Under the pieces are notes generated by a model that saw only the letters and a program-made list of their open reading frames with translations, was not told the origin of the DNA and searched no databases. 64,000 nucleotides of DNA. Origin: Hordeum vulgare subsp. vulgare (lineage: Eukaryota > Streptophyta > Magnoliopsida > Poales > Poaceae). This document shows, piece by piece, positions 12,410 to 22,988 of the stretch. Where the stretch lies: assembly GCF_904849725.1 (NCBI RefSeq), contig NC_058522.1, positions 455,888,844 through 455,952,843 of the forward strand, given 5' to 3'. Positions within the stretch are counted from its first letter, which is position 1, and each line of letters starts with the position of its first letter. Position numbers and translations under genes: made by a program.

Positions 12410-12600
12410 TCACTCCGCCATGGCGATCTCGTACCTCTCAGCGATCAAGAGACGGTGTTCCCGATTGCGCTGGGCGCAACAGTCCTGCTCGATGACCATA
12501 CACGGCGGATACACGACATCATGCGCGTCCTGACACATGAAAACGTATTGAAAATCCATCTGCGCCCGAGGACGCTGAAGGAGCGGGAGCCAGCGATTTT
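12410..12600 (-). pseudogene. Fragment of an unknown gene (exon-like, GC-rich)
   Basis: On - an open frame including MDFQYVFMCQDAH and ending RYEIAMAE at TGA (12410-12412) shows high GC at third codon positions, unlike its surroundings. A possible acceptor (CTCCTTCAG) precedes it near 12580. The family is not recognised. A + strand frame of 166 codons (12191-12691) covers the same place, but I prefer - because of codon composition. It sits just inside CACTA-derived sequence and may be a captured exon. Confidence 0.3.
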
Positions 12601-12699
12601 AGCAAGCCACAGAGCTTCCGAACAAGGCCTACATGCATGTGTGCAGATTTTCATGAGAAAATATATAGACACGCGAGCTGCACAAAAATGACAATTCTG

Positions 12700-15606
12700 G
12701 GATTTCGAAAACGTGAATAGTGCATGTACTGTTCACCACAAAAACCAGTAGTATAAGTTATAACTTTTGTAAAAAAAAAGGAGGCTAAATGGTTAATCAA
12801 TCATGCCAAAAGGGAGAACCAAACGACTGAACATGCATCACCTCAACACAAGCTGGCCAGGAGACGCCAGGGACACATGGAGATAACGAAAGTGTGACTA
12901 CACGATCAACAACGACGGCGATATATATCGAACGAGTCGATGATGAACTGTCCCAAAGCTGTGGCTCGAGGATGCACACGCAGCTTCTACTGTGCGAATC
13001 GTCATCCCTACTCAGAGGTAAATGCGTAGATTGATCGCTCAGCAGGTCATAATTAAGATGGCCCTGGCATGAGCCCTAGGATGAGACCATCTAGCTGTAG
13101 CTGATGCAACCCAACCTCAGTGAGAAACACAGGGAATGCGTGCATGGGCTGCCGCCATAGCTAGGGAGTGGGCGTCGCTCGAGACCATCACGTAAGATTC
13201 CCGTCTCTGTCGTCCGGCCGGCGTGACATGGACAATCCACCTTACACTATTTGCGCCATCTAAAACCGAATTGCTGCGTACGCGCGCAGGTCGTGCACCG
13301 CGGTCTGGACCGATTTAAAATACCATGTCGTGACCTACTTGACCTGTTCCCCATCGGTATGGTAGATCGATCACTCAAACGTACGCATGCATGATGGGCA
13401 GCCGCGCATCACACTGCTCTGCCGATCGGAGCGTTTTGATTGTGCCAAATCTCCCACGAGCCGCGTACGTACACGCTGAACAGAAGGTGCAGGATCTATC
13501 GCTGGATGGGCGCAAACGTATGCGTAGTGCTAGCAAGGAAGATCGGTATGTACATACAGCGGCGTCGGTTGTCCACATGTGTACGTACGTGGAGGCTCGT
13601 GTACACGATATGCATACGGACAGGGAGCAAAACGTATGGAACAGTCGTTGCCCTGTCGAGCCCGGTACTGGTAGTAACGACCGAAAGACTAATCCCTGTG
13701 GGCCTCGCTCACATGCATGCATGCATGCAAGTAGTATAAGTTTTTGCACACGATGCATTGGATATCTTGGGGGGTGGCGCCAGCCATATAATTCGAGCCT
13801 ACCTACCCCTACCTTACATGGTTTTCGATCTCGTAGCTCAGGAGAAGGTACCTGGTGCCCACGCCGTCGTTGGCCTTTTGATCACAAAAGGCCATCAAGT
13901 GGATCGGCAAAGAATATGTATAGACACAAAAAGCAGGCGCCAATCTTCTGCTTGCCCTCCGAAAGCGTTTAGATTCAGCGAGAAGCTTTGGCCGAGGCAT
14001 GTGCACGGCTCATGGCGGCCACGGCCAGCGCGAGCGTCCGTACGCGCGCCCTCCGGCTTTGTTTGTTTATTTGAAATGGCCGGGGAATGGGGCGGTGATG
14101 GGAGAGTGAGAGAGGGAACGAAGCATCGGTCGAGATCACGCACGTACGTACACACATGCGACTATGCGAGCCTCAGCGACCATGATTTTGGCGATCGATC
14201 ACGGCGGCCATGATTCCCTTCATGCGCCCGCACAAGAATCCTAATCATTATTCGAGCCGATCGAAGCTTAAGGCGCACACGCGAACCAAATCCCTTTATT
14301 CCCGAGAGATCCTGTCTTAGGCCTAGGAGATTTCGTTCCATATTCCCCGTAAAGATTGAGGCCTTGAGCTTTAGCACCCCTGCAGTGCACTTAATTAATT
14401 AGCTGGTACTCGCCTACTCATTACCCCCTTAACAATGGATATATGGACGTGTCAAGGGATGATGATGGCAATATGCTTGACAACCATGCAGAGCAGTAGT
14501 AGTGTGGTATTGAAGCAACAAAGTGCATGCCATGCATGCCGCTTGCTTTGGCACATGTAAGCCCCGTGGTCCTGCCCAGTTTAGTGTGCCCATCATCTCT
14601 AGTTGCCTTTGTCCTAGCTAGCTGGTTCACTGTTACAACACACACTCACACACATGCATGTGCGGCACTTAGCTTAGGGTGTTCTCTAGTGCAAGCTAGC
14701 TAGAAAACAACGGCAAGAAATTGTCCCATATACATGGCATGGCATATCATCATTGCCTAATGGACACATTTCCCTTGGATATATATGTTGCAAACAAATT
14801 AGTTGCCCTGGAATCCGACTAGAATCCACACGGGCTCGTACACTTGTGTCCCTGTCTCCCCCTGCATTTTTCCGGCTGTCATGCACGCATGAGTTTGAAC
14901 ACTTGGGTTCCAAGAGAGAGAGAGAGGGAGAAATGATGCATGATCTCGCCCTAGCCATGCCTACATTTAGAGAAGTGGCAACACTTCCATGGAGAACATG
15001 GACATATATGTAGTTGCATGCATCGCCCATGAGGATATCCCCGTGTGATGATGGTCATGGTCTTGTTCTTGTAGCGGCTGCACGTTGCGCGCGCTGGGTT
15101 TGCTTTTGGGTGCTAGGTCGGTGGTAGCACACCAGGCTTTTGTGTAGCAAGGATGGGCCTACAAACCGTAGGAGGGGGGAGCCAAACTTAATGCAACGGA
15201 GACAGACAAGAATGATCCAGCCCCTATGGCCTCTTTTTCATGCTAGTCCTACACGGAGGACCACAAAGTTGTAGGGCATAGTACAAAGTTGAATTGTCAG
15301 GGCACGGAAAGAAATGATGAATAGTGTCACAATTGCCATCCAACTAGGGCCGTTATTTCTGTATCGCCACTCCAGAAAAAACATGCATGCAAGTGATTAG
15401 AAAGGTACTGTATATGGAAAGATTGAATCCCCTCCACTTACCTTCGCCATACAATCTAATCTACACTTAACTTTCACTGTGGATCTGTGGGAGAACCAGA
15501 AACCCCGATGTATCTCCATGGCTCTTAAAAAGATCAAGAGAAATGTGGCTGGTTGTTAGGTAAAAGTGGTTATTTATCTTTTGATTCTTTCTGTGTAGCT
15601 ATCATA
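12700..15606. other. Low-copy sequence, no recognisable gene, rich in CATGCA motifs
   Basis: Several overlapping frames of 60-193 codons exist at 13375-14213, but they overlap on both strands, start at unremarkable ATGs and show no domain. CATGCATG (RY-type) motifs are frequent: near 13386, 13711-13728 (tandem ATGC), 14525-14540, 14653, 14940, 15015 and 15383. A GA-rich run lies near 14912-14930. No repeat family is obvious, so this may be the least repetitive part of the window. Confidence 0.4.
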
Positions 15607-15608
15607 TA

Positions 15609-15729
15609 CTCCCTTCATTCCTAAATATAAGACTTTTAAGAAAATTCATTAGGGGTCTACATACCAAGCAAAATGAATAAATCTACACTCTAAAGTATAT
15701 GTTCACATATATTTAGAAACGAAGTAGGG
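15609..15729. mobile_element. Stowaway-type MITE, short (about 121 bp)
   Basis: The ends CTCCCTTCATTCCTAAATATA and, inverted, CCCTACTTCGTTTCTAAATATA are flanked by TA (15607-15608 and 15730-15731). The inside contains the familiar GAATGAATCTACACTCTAAA-like stretch of the Triticeae Athos type. It looks internally deleted. Confidence 0.65.
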
Positions 15730-16028
15730 TATTAGTAGTCATCAAGTGAATTCATCTTTTAAGAATATTTGAAAGCATGAATGTCCTTGGGAATTAAAAC
15801 TAGAATTTATGTGGCTGGTAGTCAAGAAATAAATAGTATCACTAGTAAAAAAAGCCTAAAGTGTTGGGACTAAAGCCTAAAACCTTTAGTCCCGGTTCGC
15901 TTACTCCACGTGGCCGCTGCGGGGAGTCCGGGAAGGAGGGCCTTTAGTCTCGGTTGGTCACACCAACCGGGACAACAAGGGATCCACACGTCAGCATCTG
16001 GCCGGAGCTGGGGTTTTTGTTTTTGTTT

Positions 16029-16063
16029 TTTGAATGGGGGTGGGGGTGGGGGGGGGGGGGGTT
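16029..16063 (+). repeat. G-run tract near the CACTA left end
   Basis: Runs of five or more G separated by single T or A, ending in about fourteen consecutive G. This could form G-quadruplex DNA. The 14-G run may also be a sequencing or assembly weak spot. Confidence 0.7.
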
Positions 16064-16408
16064 GAAAGGTTAATTTTGTGGTTTTATATTGTGTTAGCTA
16101 GCTAATAGAGAGAAGTGTTCTCTCTCTTTCCGTGCTTGGTCGACGCTAGCTACTATACATATAGAGAGAACATGACGCTAGGTAATAAGAAAATGAAGGA
16201 AACCATTTAACATCTTTTACAATATAACATCTTTTACAATGCCTAACATCATCTACCTAAGATCCAATCACAAATAGCTCACATGGTATTCTCCGATTTA
16301 GGTATGACGTCATCTGATAGGGGTTCATCCCGCTTTTTCCAGATCTAATTTAAAGAAGGGGGTCAATACATGCATATATATGAATAAAACTCAACACAAT
16401 TGATGGTA

Positions 16409-16708
16409 CTCCCTCCGTCCGGTGAAGAGTGTACGTTTGGTCTTGAAATTTGACCACAAAAGAGTGTACTTTTATATTTCTAATACACTTTAAAGTAGGA
16501 AGAAATGTTTCTCTCTCATCACACGGTAATCAAAACCAATAACATTCTACACATTGTCTCTTTAATTTCTACATGCACTTAGGTCATTGGGGGTTGGATA
16601 ATTAAAGATGAGAGAGATGGTGGCTTGCACCTTTCCAATGCATTTTTACTCCACTTCATAATTTGTACTAGAATATCTATATGCACACTTTTCACCGGAC
16701 GGAGGGAG
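16409..16708. mobile_element. Stowaway-type MITE, 300 bp, intact ends
   Basis: The terminal inverted repeats CTCCCTCCGTCCGGTGAAGA and, inverted, CTCCCTCCGTCCGGTGAAAA are flanked by TA at 16407-16408 and 16709-16710. It lies inside the left part of the CACTA, downstream of ORF2, so it inserted after that element. Confidence 0.88.
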
Positions 16709-16769
16709 TAATATATAAAATAAAATTGTGAATATTATTTACGTACTTCAAATTGTTTTACAAAGATGC

Positions 16770-19700
16770 CCCGCCCAGAGGTCGAGAGGTGAATGAACTC
16801 ACATACATAGTATGCATATTTTTCAGTCCCAGCTACCTGGTACAAGCACTTTACGAGAATAGAGTTCAATCAAACTGATAAGCTAGCATGGTAATGATAT
16901 ATTGATGAAAATTTGAATCAATTAGAGATGCGCGGAACTAGCTAGTACTACTTACTGGAGGGTGCGTAAATTGCAACTCTTTGTTTAGACTCGGAGACTT
17001 TGAGGTGAACTTCTTTCAAACCCTGTCACGCAAAGAAAATGATTACTTGATATCAGGAAATTAACGAAATTTGCATGCCGCTATGGTCCCCGTATTGACT
17101 GAACTTACTTCTTGAGCATTGCAGTCATGTCCGCATAATCCTCGGGATCTTTACATCTCGAGTCTAAGACAATTACTTTTGCCCCGTCAACCTTAATGGA
17201 TAGCAGAATAAAGTGGTAACTGCGCACGCATATATAACTCATTAATTACATTTACTTAACCTCGAGTAAGCGAAACCGAGTATACAGAGAAGACAACAAC
17301 ACTCACTTGAAGTTGTAAGGAAAGAGTATTTCCTTTTTTTATTTGCAAGCAACGAGTTTAGCAAGCTAACCTCGGTCTCTTTGGATCCATTTCATACCGA
17401 CAATACATTTACGACTTCTGGGCTAATGAACACAACGTCGAAGATTCCTGCTTTTTTTTATTCGACGATCTTCAATCTGCATAATATATATAGTGAGTAT
17501 AATTATATATACATGCAATGAACGAGCTTGGATAGAGACTTAACTATAGAAGTAATACTTACAAACAGTAGAAAATCACGAGTTGTTTGTCGAGGGCCAG
17601 TTGATTGTATAACTGAAATAACTCCTCAAATTGAACAAGCAGCACTGAAGTTCCAATGAAATCGTGATCTTTTTTCACTCCCATATAGATAGCGTCTTTC
17701 CCAGTCTCCTTGAAGATGTTCATGTACCACTCATGCAATCCATGCATCCTCGGTGTTAGAGGAGGATGACCAGGTTTGACAAGAGGCTTCCCGAGCACGT
17801 ATTCATATGTTTCTTTATTTGTTAGCTCAGTTATATCAAAAATTACCGAATCCTTCATGTAATCACTAGGATTGGTATCGGGCAGCAACCCCGAATCATT
17901 AGCGACGATGATATCGCTAGAAACCTTGAGCGGGGGGCACGATTGCTTCTTCTGTTGGCCGAGCTGGGGAATTGTTTTCCCACTTTTTCGTTTTGCTAAC
18001 ATTGCATCACTGCTAGCCGCCAGAGCGGCGCGGAATCTGTCTTCCGCTTGAGAGAAGGAGGAGGAGGTGGCATCTTTCTTACTTGTGTAATTTTCGGCGG
18101 AGCGGCGATGACGTCTGTCTTCCGCCGTTGCGGGGGAGGCGGACTGCTCCGACGCGCCTGAGGAGGAGCCGAAGGAGGAGAACTGCCCCGACACGCCTGA
18201 GGAGGAGCCGAAGGAGGAGGACTACTATGACGCGCCTGAGGAGGATTCAAAGGAGGAGGACTGCTCCGACACGCTGGAGGAGGAGCCGAAGAAGGAGGCG
18301 GAGTGCTCCGACGCGACGGAGGGGGAGCCGAAGAAGGAGGCGGACTGCTCCGGTGCGCCGGAGGAGGAATCGAAGAAGGAGGCAGAGTGCCCTCACGCGC
18401 CGGAGGAGGAGCCGAAGAAGGAGGCGGAGTGCCCTCACGCGTCGGAGGAGCCGGAGTGCCCTGATCACTCGCCTGAGGAGGATGAGGAGTGCCCTGATCA
18501 CTCGCCGGAGGAGGATGAGGAGTGCCCTGATAACTCGCCGGAGGAGGAGGAGGAGGCATCCAGTTTGGAAGCTGTCTGTATTCCTTCGGCCATAGACATG
18601 TACTCCTCACAGCATGAACCAACTTATTCTCCCCTTCACCTATAGGGTGGTCGAGCTCGATCTCCTCAAATCCCTCCTTTATTTAATCCACCATCACAAT
18701 AGCAAACCCACGTGGAATCCGAAGGGAGTGAAAAGTTTTGTTGGGTTCAGGAGGTGCAACAAAGCCGATAGCAGCCTTGAAAGTGAGGTTCCGACATTTC
18801 GTCAAAAGATCACAAGGTTGAGACTCCGTGATAGTATCCACGGGGTAGATACGAGCCGTAAAGTCAGGATGAACGAGCTCCGTGGAAGCCACGCTGCTTC
18901 TCCGCTGAGATGGCGGGGTAACTTCTGGGATAGTTTCGTGCCGCTGAGATGGTTGGTCGGCAGCTCGCTGGCTCTCAAGTTTCTCTAGAATTTGTAGTCT
19001 TGCATTGGTCTTCTGCAAGTCGCTCAGCTCCGCTTTCCTCTTTCTCTCTCAGCTTCTGTAACCGGGTGCATCGTGAAACCCAAACTTCCACGGAACTGAG
19101 CCTGGTGTGCCTCGTGTTCGTCCAGGGTGCTCAGAATTCCCTAGGGCCTCAGTCAGCTCGTCCTTATCTTTGTCGAGAAAGAATGTCCCTTCGTGTGCTG
19201 CGGTGATACACTTCTGAAGCTTGTTGATGGGTGTTGCAAGTTGCTCGTCCGTACAACGACACTTCCCTGTTTCAGGGTCCAAAGTTCCCCCAACCCCGAA
19301 GAACCAATTCCTTGAACGGTCGGGCCAGTTCCATGTTTGTGGTTGGACCCCTTTAGGAATCAGGTCATTCTCAGCTTTGTCCCACAACGGACGGCCTTTG
19401 AGGTAGCCACCTGACCCCGTGTGATGGTGATACTGCTTCTTTGCAGCATTGTTCTTGTTTCTCTCTGATATTTTCTTATTCTTGTTCGATGTCTTGTAGG
19501 ACACAAATGCGGGCCAGTGATCTCTCATCTTCTCAAATTGGCCGACGAATTCTGGAGTCTTCCCTTTGTCGATAATCTTTGATTTCAACTCGTTCTTCCA
19601 CCTCCTGAATAGATCTGCCATCTTCTTAAGAGCACACGCCTTGACCAGTGGCTCTATAACTAGCTTATTCGGATCCTCCTTTGACAGTAGGGTGAAATTT

Positions 19701-20215
19701 TCCTTCAGTGTGGTCCAAAGATCATCTTTCTCCCTATCGGTGACATAATCACCTTCAGGGACGTTGTTGCCCTTAGGCTTATTCCATTGCTTGATGCTGA
19801 TCGGGATGTTGTCCCTGACAATAGCTCCGCACTGAGCAAAAAATGGGTCCTTGGTCCGCTTGGGTTCAATCGGTAGGGCATCATCCGTGAGTGTTGTGAT
19901 CATGAACTTTTGATCCTTGTCCAACCTTCTCTTCAGGCCTCGTCTCGTTACCAAAGTTTGGCTCGATCCGGACTTTTCAATAGCTTCCTCCTCTCTTAGG
20001 TCGCCGGTCCGTCATCATTGTCTCCTTCCTCTGGGATTCGGTAGTCACGGAAGCCATCATGATGATGTACTTCCTCCTCCATTGTTCGATCACGGGAGTC
20101 GTAATCCTCTCCTTCCAAACCATCGATGTCGCTGAGAAAAAAAATCGACAATACCATCGTCGTGGATTATATCCCCCAAAATTTGTTCATGGTCCATGTC
20201 TCTTGGATTATCCAT
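16770..20215 (-). pseudogene. CACTA accessory ORF2 (plant transposase/Ulp1-like), degenerate
   Basis: Second gene of Triticeae CACTA elements. From the ATG at 20215 (MDNPRDMDHEQILGD): an acidic N-terminus (DIDGLEGEDYDS); a transposase-associated domain at 19954-19049 (VTRRGLKRRLDKDQKF, WKNELKSK, GTFFLDKDKDELTEAL); a coiled segment at 19018-18683; a Pro-rich array of about fifteen SSAPPPA-like units at 18600-18090; and a C48-like domain at about 17850-16770 (RMHGLHEWYMN, FQLYNQLALDKQL, VVFISPEVVNVLS, HFILLSIKVD, VIVLDSR, YYVCEFIH). Breaks: frameshifts near 20150, 20000 and 19030, and a TGA after VVNVLSV near 17390. The position expected for the catalytic Cys (LCGYYVCEF in relatives) reads KYAYYVCEF, so Cys is replaced by Tyr. 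The product is unlikely to be active. Confidence 0.8.
18090..18595 (-). repeat. Pro-rich coding repeat of ORF2
   Basis: Imperfect 30-40 bp units (GGAGGAGCCGAAGAAGGAGG-like on +) encode repeated SSAPPPAR-type peptides on -. The 170-codon + frame here is the antisense shadow. Confidence 0.8.
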
Positions 20216-20533
20216 TGTTTCTGCAAATATTACAAAGTGGGGGAAGCCCTTTTTCTGTAAAATACTTTTTATTAAAACTAAAATAAAAATAAGGTAAAAA
20301 CTAACTTTTATACATAAGCCCAAATATTAACATAAAAACTTAATTTGTAACTTAATCTAATCAAAATATTTTTATAATTTTTATAACTTTATTTGTTATT
20401 GTAACTTAATCTAATTTAAATATTTTTATAATTTTTATAACTTGTGTCACATTGGGGAGTTCAAAAATGTATCCAACATATTCTAATAAGTTTGAAATAC
20501 ACACACATGGATTCGCAATTAGACTACGTCTCC

Positions 20534-21030
20534 TCACACATGGATTCGCAAATAGGGAGATGGAGATGGACGTGCTACCGGTGCGTCGACGTGCGACGAC
20601 GGCGGGCTTCGAAACAATGACGGGCGACGGGCGACGACGACGACGGCAATGGGCTCGGGGGCTACAGCGATGATGGCAACGACGACAGCGACGATGGGCA
20701 GCAACGGGCGACGACGACGACGGCGATGGGGTCGGGGGCGACGACGACGACGATGGGCTCGGGGACGACAGTGCGCGATGGGCTCGGGGCGACGACGGGC
20801 TCGGGGACGACGGTGCGCGACGGGCTCAGGGACGACAGCGCGCGACGGGCTCACGGACGACGGCGCGCGACGGGCTCGGGGCGACGACGGGCTCGGGAGC
20901 GACGACGATGGCTATGGGCTCGGGGCGATGACGGGCTCGGGAGCGACGGCGACGGCGACGATGGGCTCGTGGAGGAGGCGCGGGCCGGCAGCGACGGGCT
21001 GGGGTGCGACGCAACGACTAAGAGAGAATG
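20534..21030 (-). other. GC-rich Arg/Pro-coding leader block upstream of ORF2
   Basis: Low-complexity (CGACGACGGCG)n and GGGCTCGGGGCGACGAC units. On - there is an open frame of about 106 codons (MSPSRAVVPEPVAHRRP), on + one of 158 codons. Both are composed of a few residues and I do not take them as a functional protein. The block lies between the TATA box at 21187 and the ORF2 start, so it is most likely the 5' exon/leader of the ORF2 transcript. The second CACTA has a similar GC-rich block at 50440-50770 in the same place. Confidence 0.45.
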
Positions 21031-21058
21031 GGGGCAGGAATGGAAGTTGGTGGAAATT

Positions 21059-21360
21059 TCGACAACTCCCGCAATATACGAATACCTTTGTTTCCGGTTG
21101 GTGGCTCAAACCGGGACCAAAGTAACTCTTTAGTACTGGTTCGGTACACAAACCGGGACTAAACGTCAATTTTGACAACTCCCGCAATATATAGGAAAGC
21201 CTTTGGTTCCGGTTGGTGGCACGAGCCGGGACCAAAGCCACACTTCCGTCGACCCAAATGGGCGGGAAGAAGAGACCTTTCAGACCGGTTGGTGCCTAAA
21301 ACCGGGACCAAAGATCCGTATTGGTGCCGGTTGGAGCCACCAACCGCAACCAAAGTGTGG
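21059..21360 (-). promoter_or_regulatory. Internal promoter island of ORF2 (duplicated TATA unit and subterminal-type repeats)
   Basis: A unit containing CGACAACTCCCGCAATATA occurs at 21059-21077 and again at 21175-21193, where it forms TATATA (21187-21193) readable on - toward ORF2. Rightward of it lie alternating inverted motifs GGTTGGTGGC...CCGGGACCAAAG (about 21095-21355), the same type as the terminal subterminal repeats beside the TNP2 TATA boxes. I infer that subterminal DNA was duplicated inside the element to drive ORF2. Confidence 0.5.
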
Positions 21361-21383
21361 TGTTGCCCGGGGCCAAAAGTTTA

Positions 21384-21424
21384 GTCCCACATCCCTAGCC
21401 GAGAGAGGTAATGAGTAAATTATA
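21384..21424 (+). promoter_or_regulatory. snRNA/U6-like promoter (USE plus TATA)
   Basis: GTCCCACATCC at 21384-21394 matches the plant snRNA Upstream Sequence Element RTCCCACATCG at 10 of 11 positions. A TATA element (ATTATAAG) begins about 25 bp downstream at 21419-21424, the spacing of Pol III (U6/7SL) plant genes. It faces right, toward the 335-bp array. Found by eye; transcription is not shown. Confidence 0.45.
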
Positions 21425-21447
21425 AGCTCTGTTGCGCACAACCTCTC

Positions 21448-21597
21448 GAGCTCCTCTCAATTGCAGGCTTCCAGGTCTAATCTGTCACTTTATGTGGGCC
21501 TATTGGGCCTACTACGGGCCTGAATCCTGTCCCAATAGGATGGTTGGGTTTCTAGGCGTATTCAAGCCGTGGTGGCCCATTAGGTGGCATTTTCAAA
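21448..21597 (+). ncRNA. Candidate Pol III transcript with a 9-bp stem
   Basis: The expected start about 23 nt after the TATA is near 21448. The first TTTT stretch is at about 21593. Between them CCTATTGGG (21499-21507) pairs perfectly with CCCAATAGG (21531-21539) around a 23-nt loop. No known RNA family is recognised. Purely a prediction from promoter spacing and folding. Confidence 0.25.
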
Positions 21598-21639
21598 AAA
21601 ATCTATTTTTTACTTTTTTTATTTTGAACTTATTTGAAC

Positions 21640-22690
21640 TCGAGACTTCTTGTGTGTTCAAAATGCACCATTCAAAGCCACATCATCAATTTTCTACTAT
21701 TTCTCACTTCATTTGGTATTTTTCATGCATTTGCTGATTTTTTTGAGCTAAATGACCCTTAAATTGAAAAGCACTACAAATGAACTCTGAAAATGTTGAA
21801 AGTTGGCATGGTATCATCATTTCACCCACATAGCATGTGCGAAAAACTGGATGCACTTCGTGTACAAAACGGACAATCTCTTTCGAAGTATCACGGTTTC
21901 ATACGAAAACTCATCTGTTACAAAGGGATTTCATTTTTTTGAACTTATTTGAACTCCAGACTTTTTGTGTGTTCAAAATGCACCATGCAAAGCCACATTA
22001 TCATTTTTCAACTATTTTTGACTTCATTTGGTATTTTTCATGCATTTACTTTTTTTGAGCTAAATGACCCTTAAATTGAAAAGCACTACAAATGAACTCT
22101 GAAAATATTGAAAGTTGGCATGGTATCATCATTTCACTCACATAGCATGTGCTAGAAAGTTGAGAGGGTTACGGCAAAAACTGGATACACTTCGTGTACA
22201 AAACAGACAATCTCTTTCGAAGTATCAGGGTTTCATACGAAAACTCATCTATTACGAAGGGATTTCATTTTTTTAACTTATTTGAATTCCAGACTTTTGG
22301 TGTGTTCACAATACACCATTCAAAGTCACATCATCAATTTTCAACTATTTCTGACTTTATTTGGTATTTTTCATGCATTTACTAATTTTTTTTGAGCTAA
22401 ATGACCCTTAAATTCAAAAGCACTACAAATGAACTCTTAAAATGTTGAAAGTTGGCACGGTATCATCATTTTCACCCACACAGAATGTGCTAAAAAGTTG
22501 AGAGGGTTGCGGAAAAAACTAGATGCACTTCGTGTACAAAACGGACAATCTCTTTCGAAGTATGAGGGTTTCATACGAAAACTCATCTGTTACAAAGGGA
22601 TTTCATTTTTTGAACTTATTTGAACTCCAGACTTTTTGTGTGTTCAAAATGCACCATTCAAAACCACTTCATCAATTTTCAACTATTTCT
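21640..22690. repeat. About 335-bp tandem array, three to four units
   Basis: The landmark TGTGTTCAAAATGCACCATTC recurs at about 21653, 21969, 22299 (diverged) and 22639, i.e. spacings of 316-340 bp. Units also share TGAAAATGTTGAAAGTTGGC and ACTTCGTGTACAAAACGGAC. The array runs straight into the TNP2 stop codon (22672-22674). The same repeat occurs at 51650-53640 in the next CACTA. Short frames in it (60-100 codons) recur per unit and are not genes. Confidence 0.9.
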
Positions 22691-22988
22691 GACATTTCAT
22701 TTCTTGACTTTTTCTTCGCATGTGTTCTTTGCTTATTGCGCTGTAACCATGGATAATCTTCATCGTTTAACACGGTGCTTGGGTCAGCCTTGCCTTTGAA
22801 GGGAGGAATTTCTTGAAACTTTTCATAATCTTCAGACATGTTTGTCTTGCCCTCCAATCCCATGATGTCTCTTTTTCCTGAAAGAGCTATGTGGCGCTTT
22901 GGCTCATCGTATGATGTATTCAATTCCTTATATTTTCTTTTTCTCGGTTTGGTAGACATGTCCTTCACATAAAAAACCTGCGCCACAT
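22672..22988 (-). pseudogene. CACTA TNP2 transposase, segment 4 (C-terminus)
   Basis: Continues the TNP2 frame after the element A insertion: AQVFYVKDMS, then GKRDIMGLEGKTNMSEDYEKF and EEIPPF-like (QEIPPFKGKADPSTVLND), the usual C-terminal motifs of plant CACTA TNP2. It ends at a stop at 22672-22674 within the last 335-bp repeat. The junction with segment 3 is exact once element A and one CACAT copy are removed. Confidence 0.85.

Noticed and set aside
13375..14213. Overlapping ORFs of up to 193 codons on both strands
   Set aside because: No domain, no codon bias that separates one frame, and no support from flanking splice or start signals.
18083..18595. Arg-rich 170-codon + strand ORF (RRRRTAPTRLRRSRRRR type)
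   Set aside because: It is the antisense of the Pro-rich region of ORF2. Repeats of GGAGGAGCC explain it.
20649..21133. Gly/Arg-rich + strand ORFs over the GC-rich block
   Set aside because: Simple-sequence DNA open in several frames on both strands; no domain and no conserved start.
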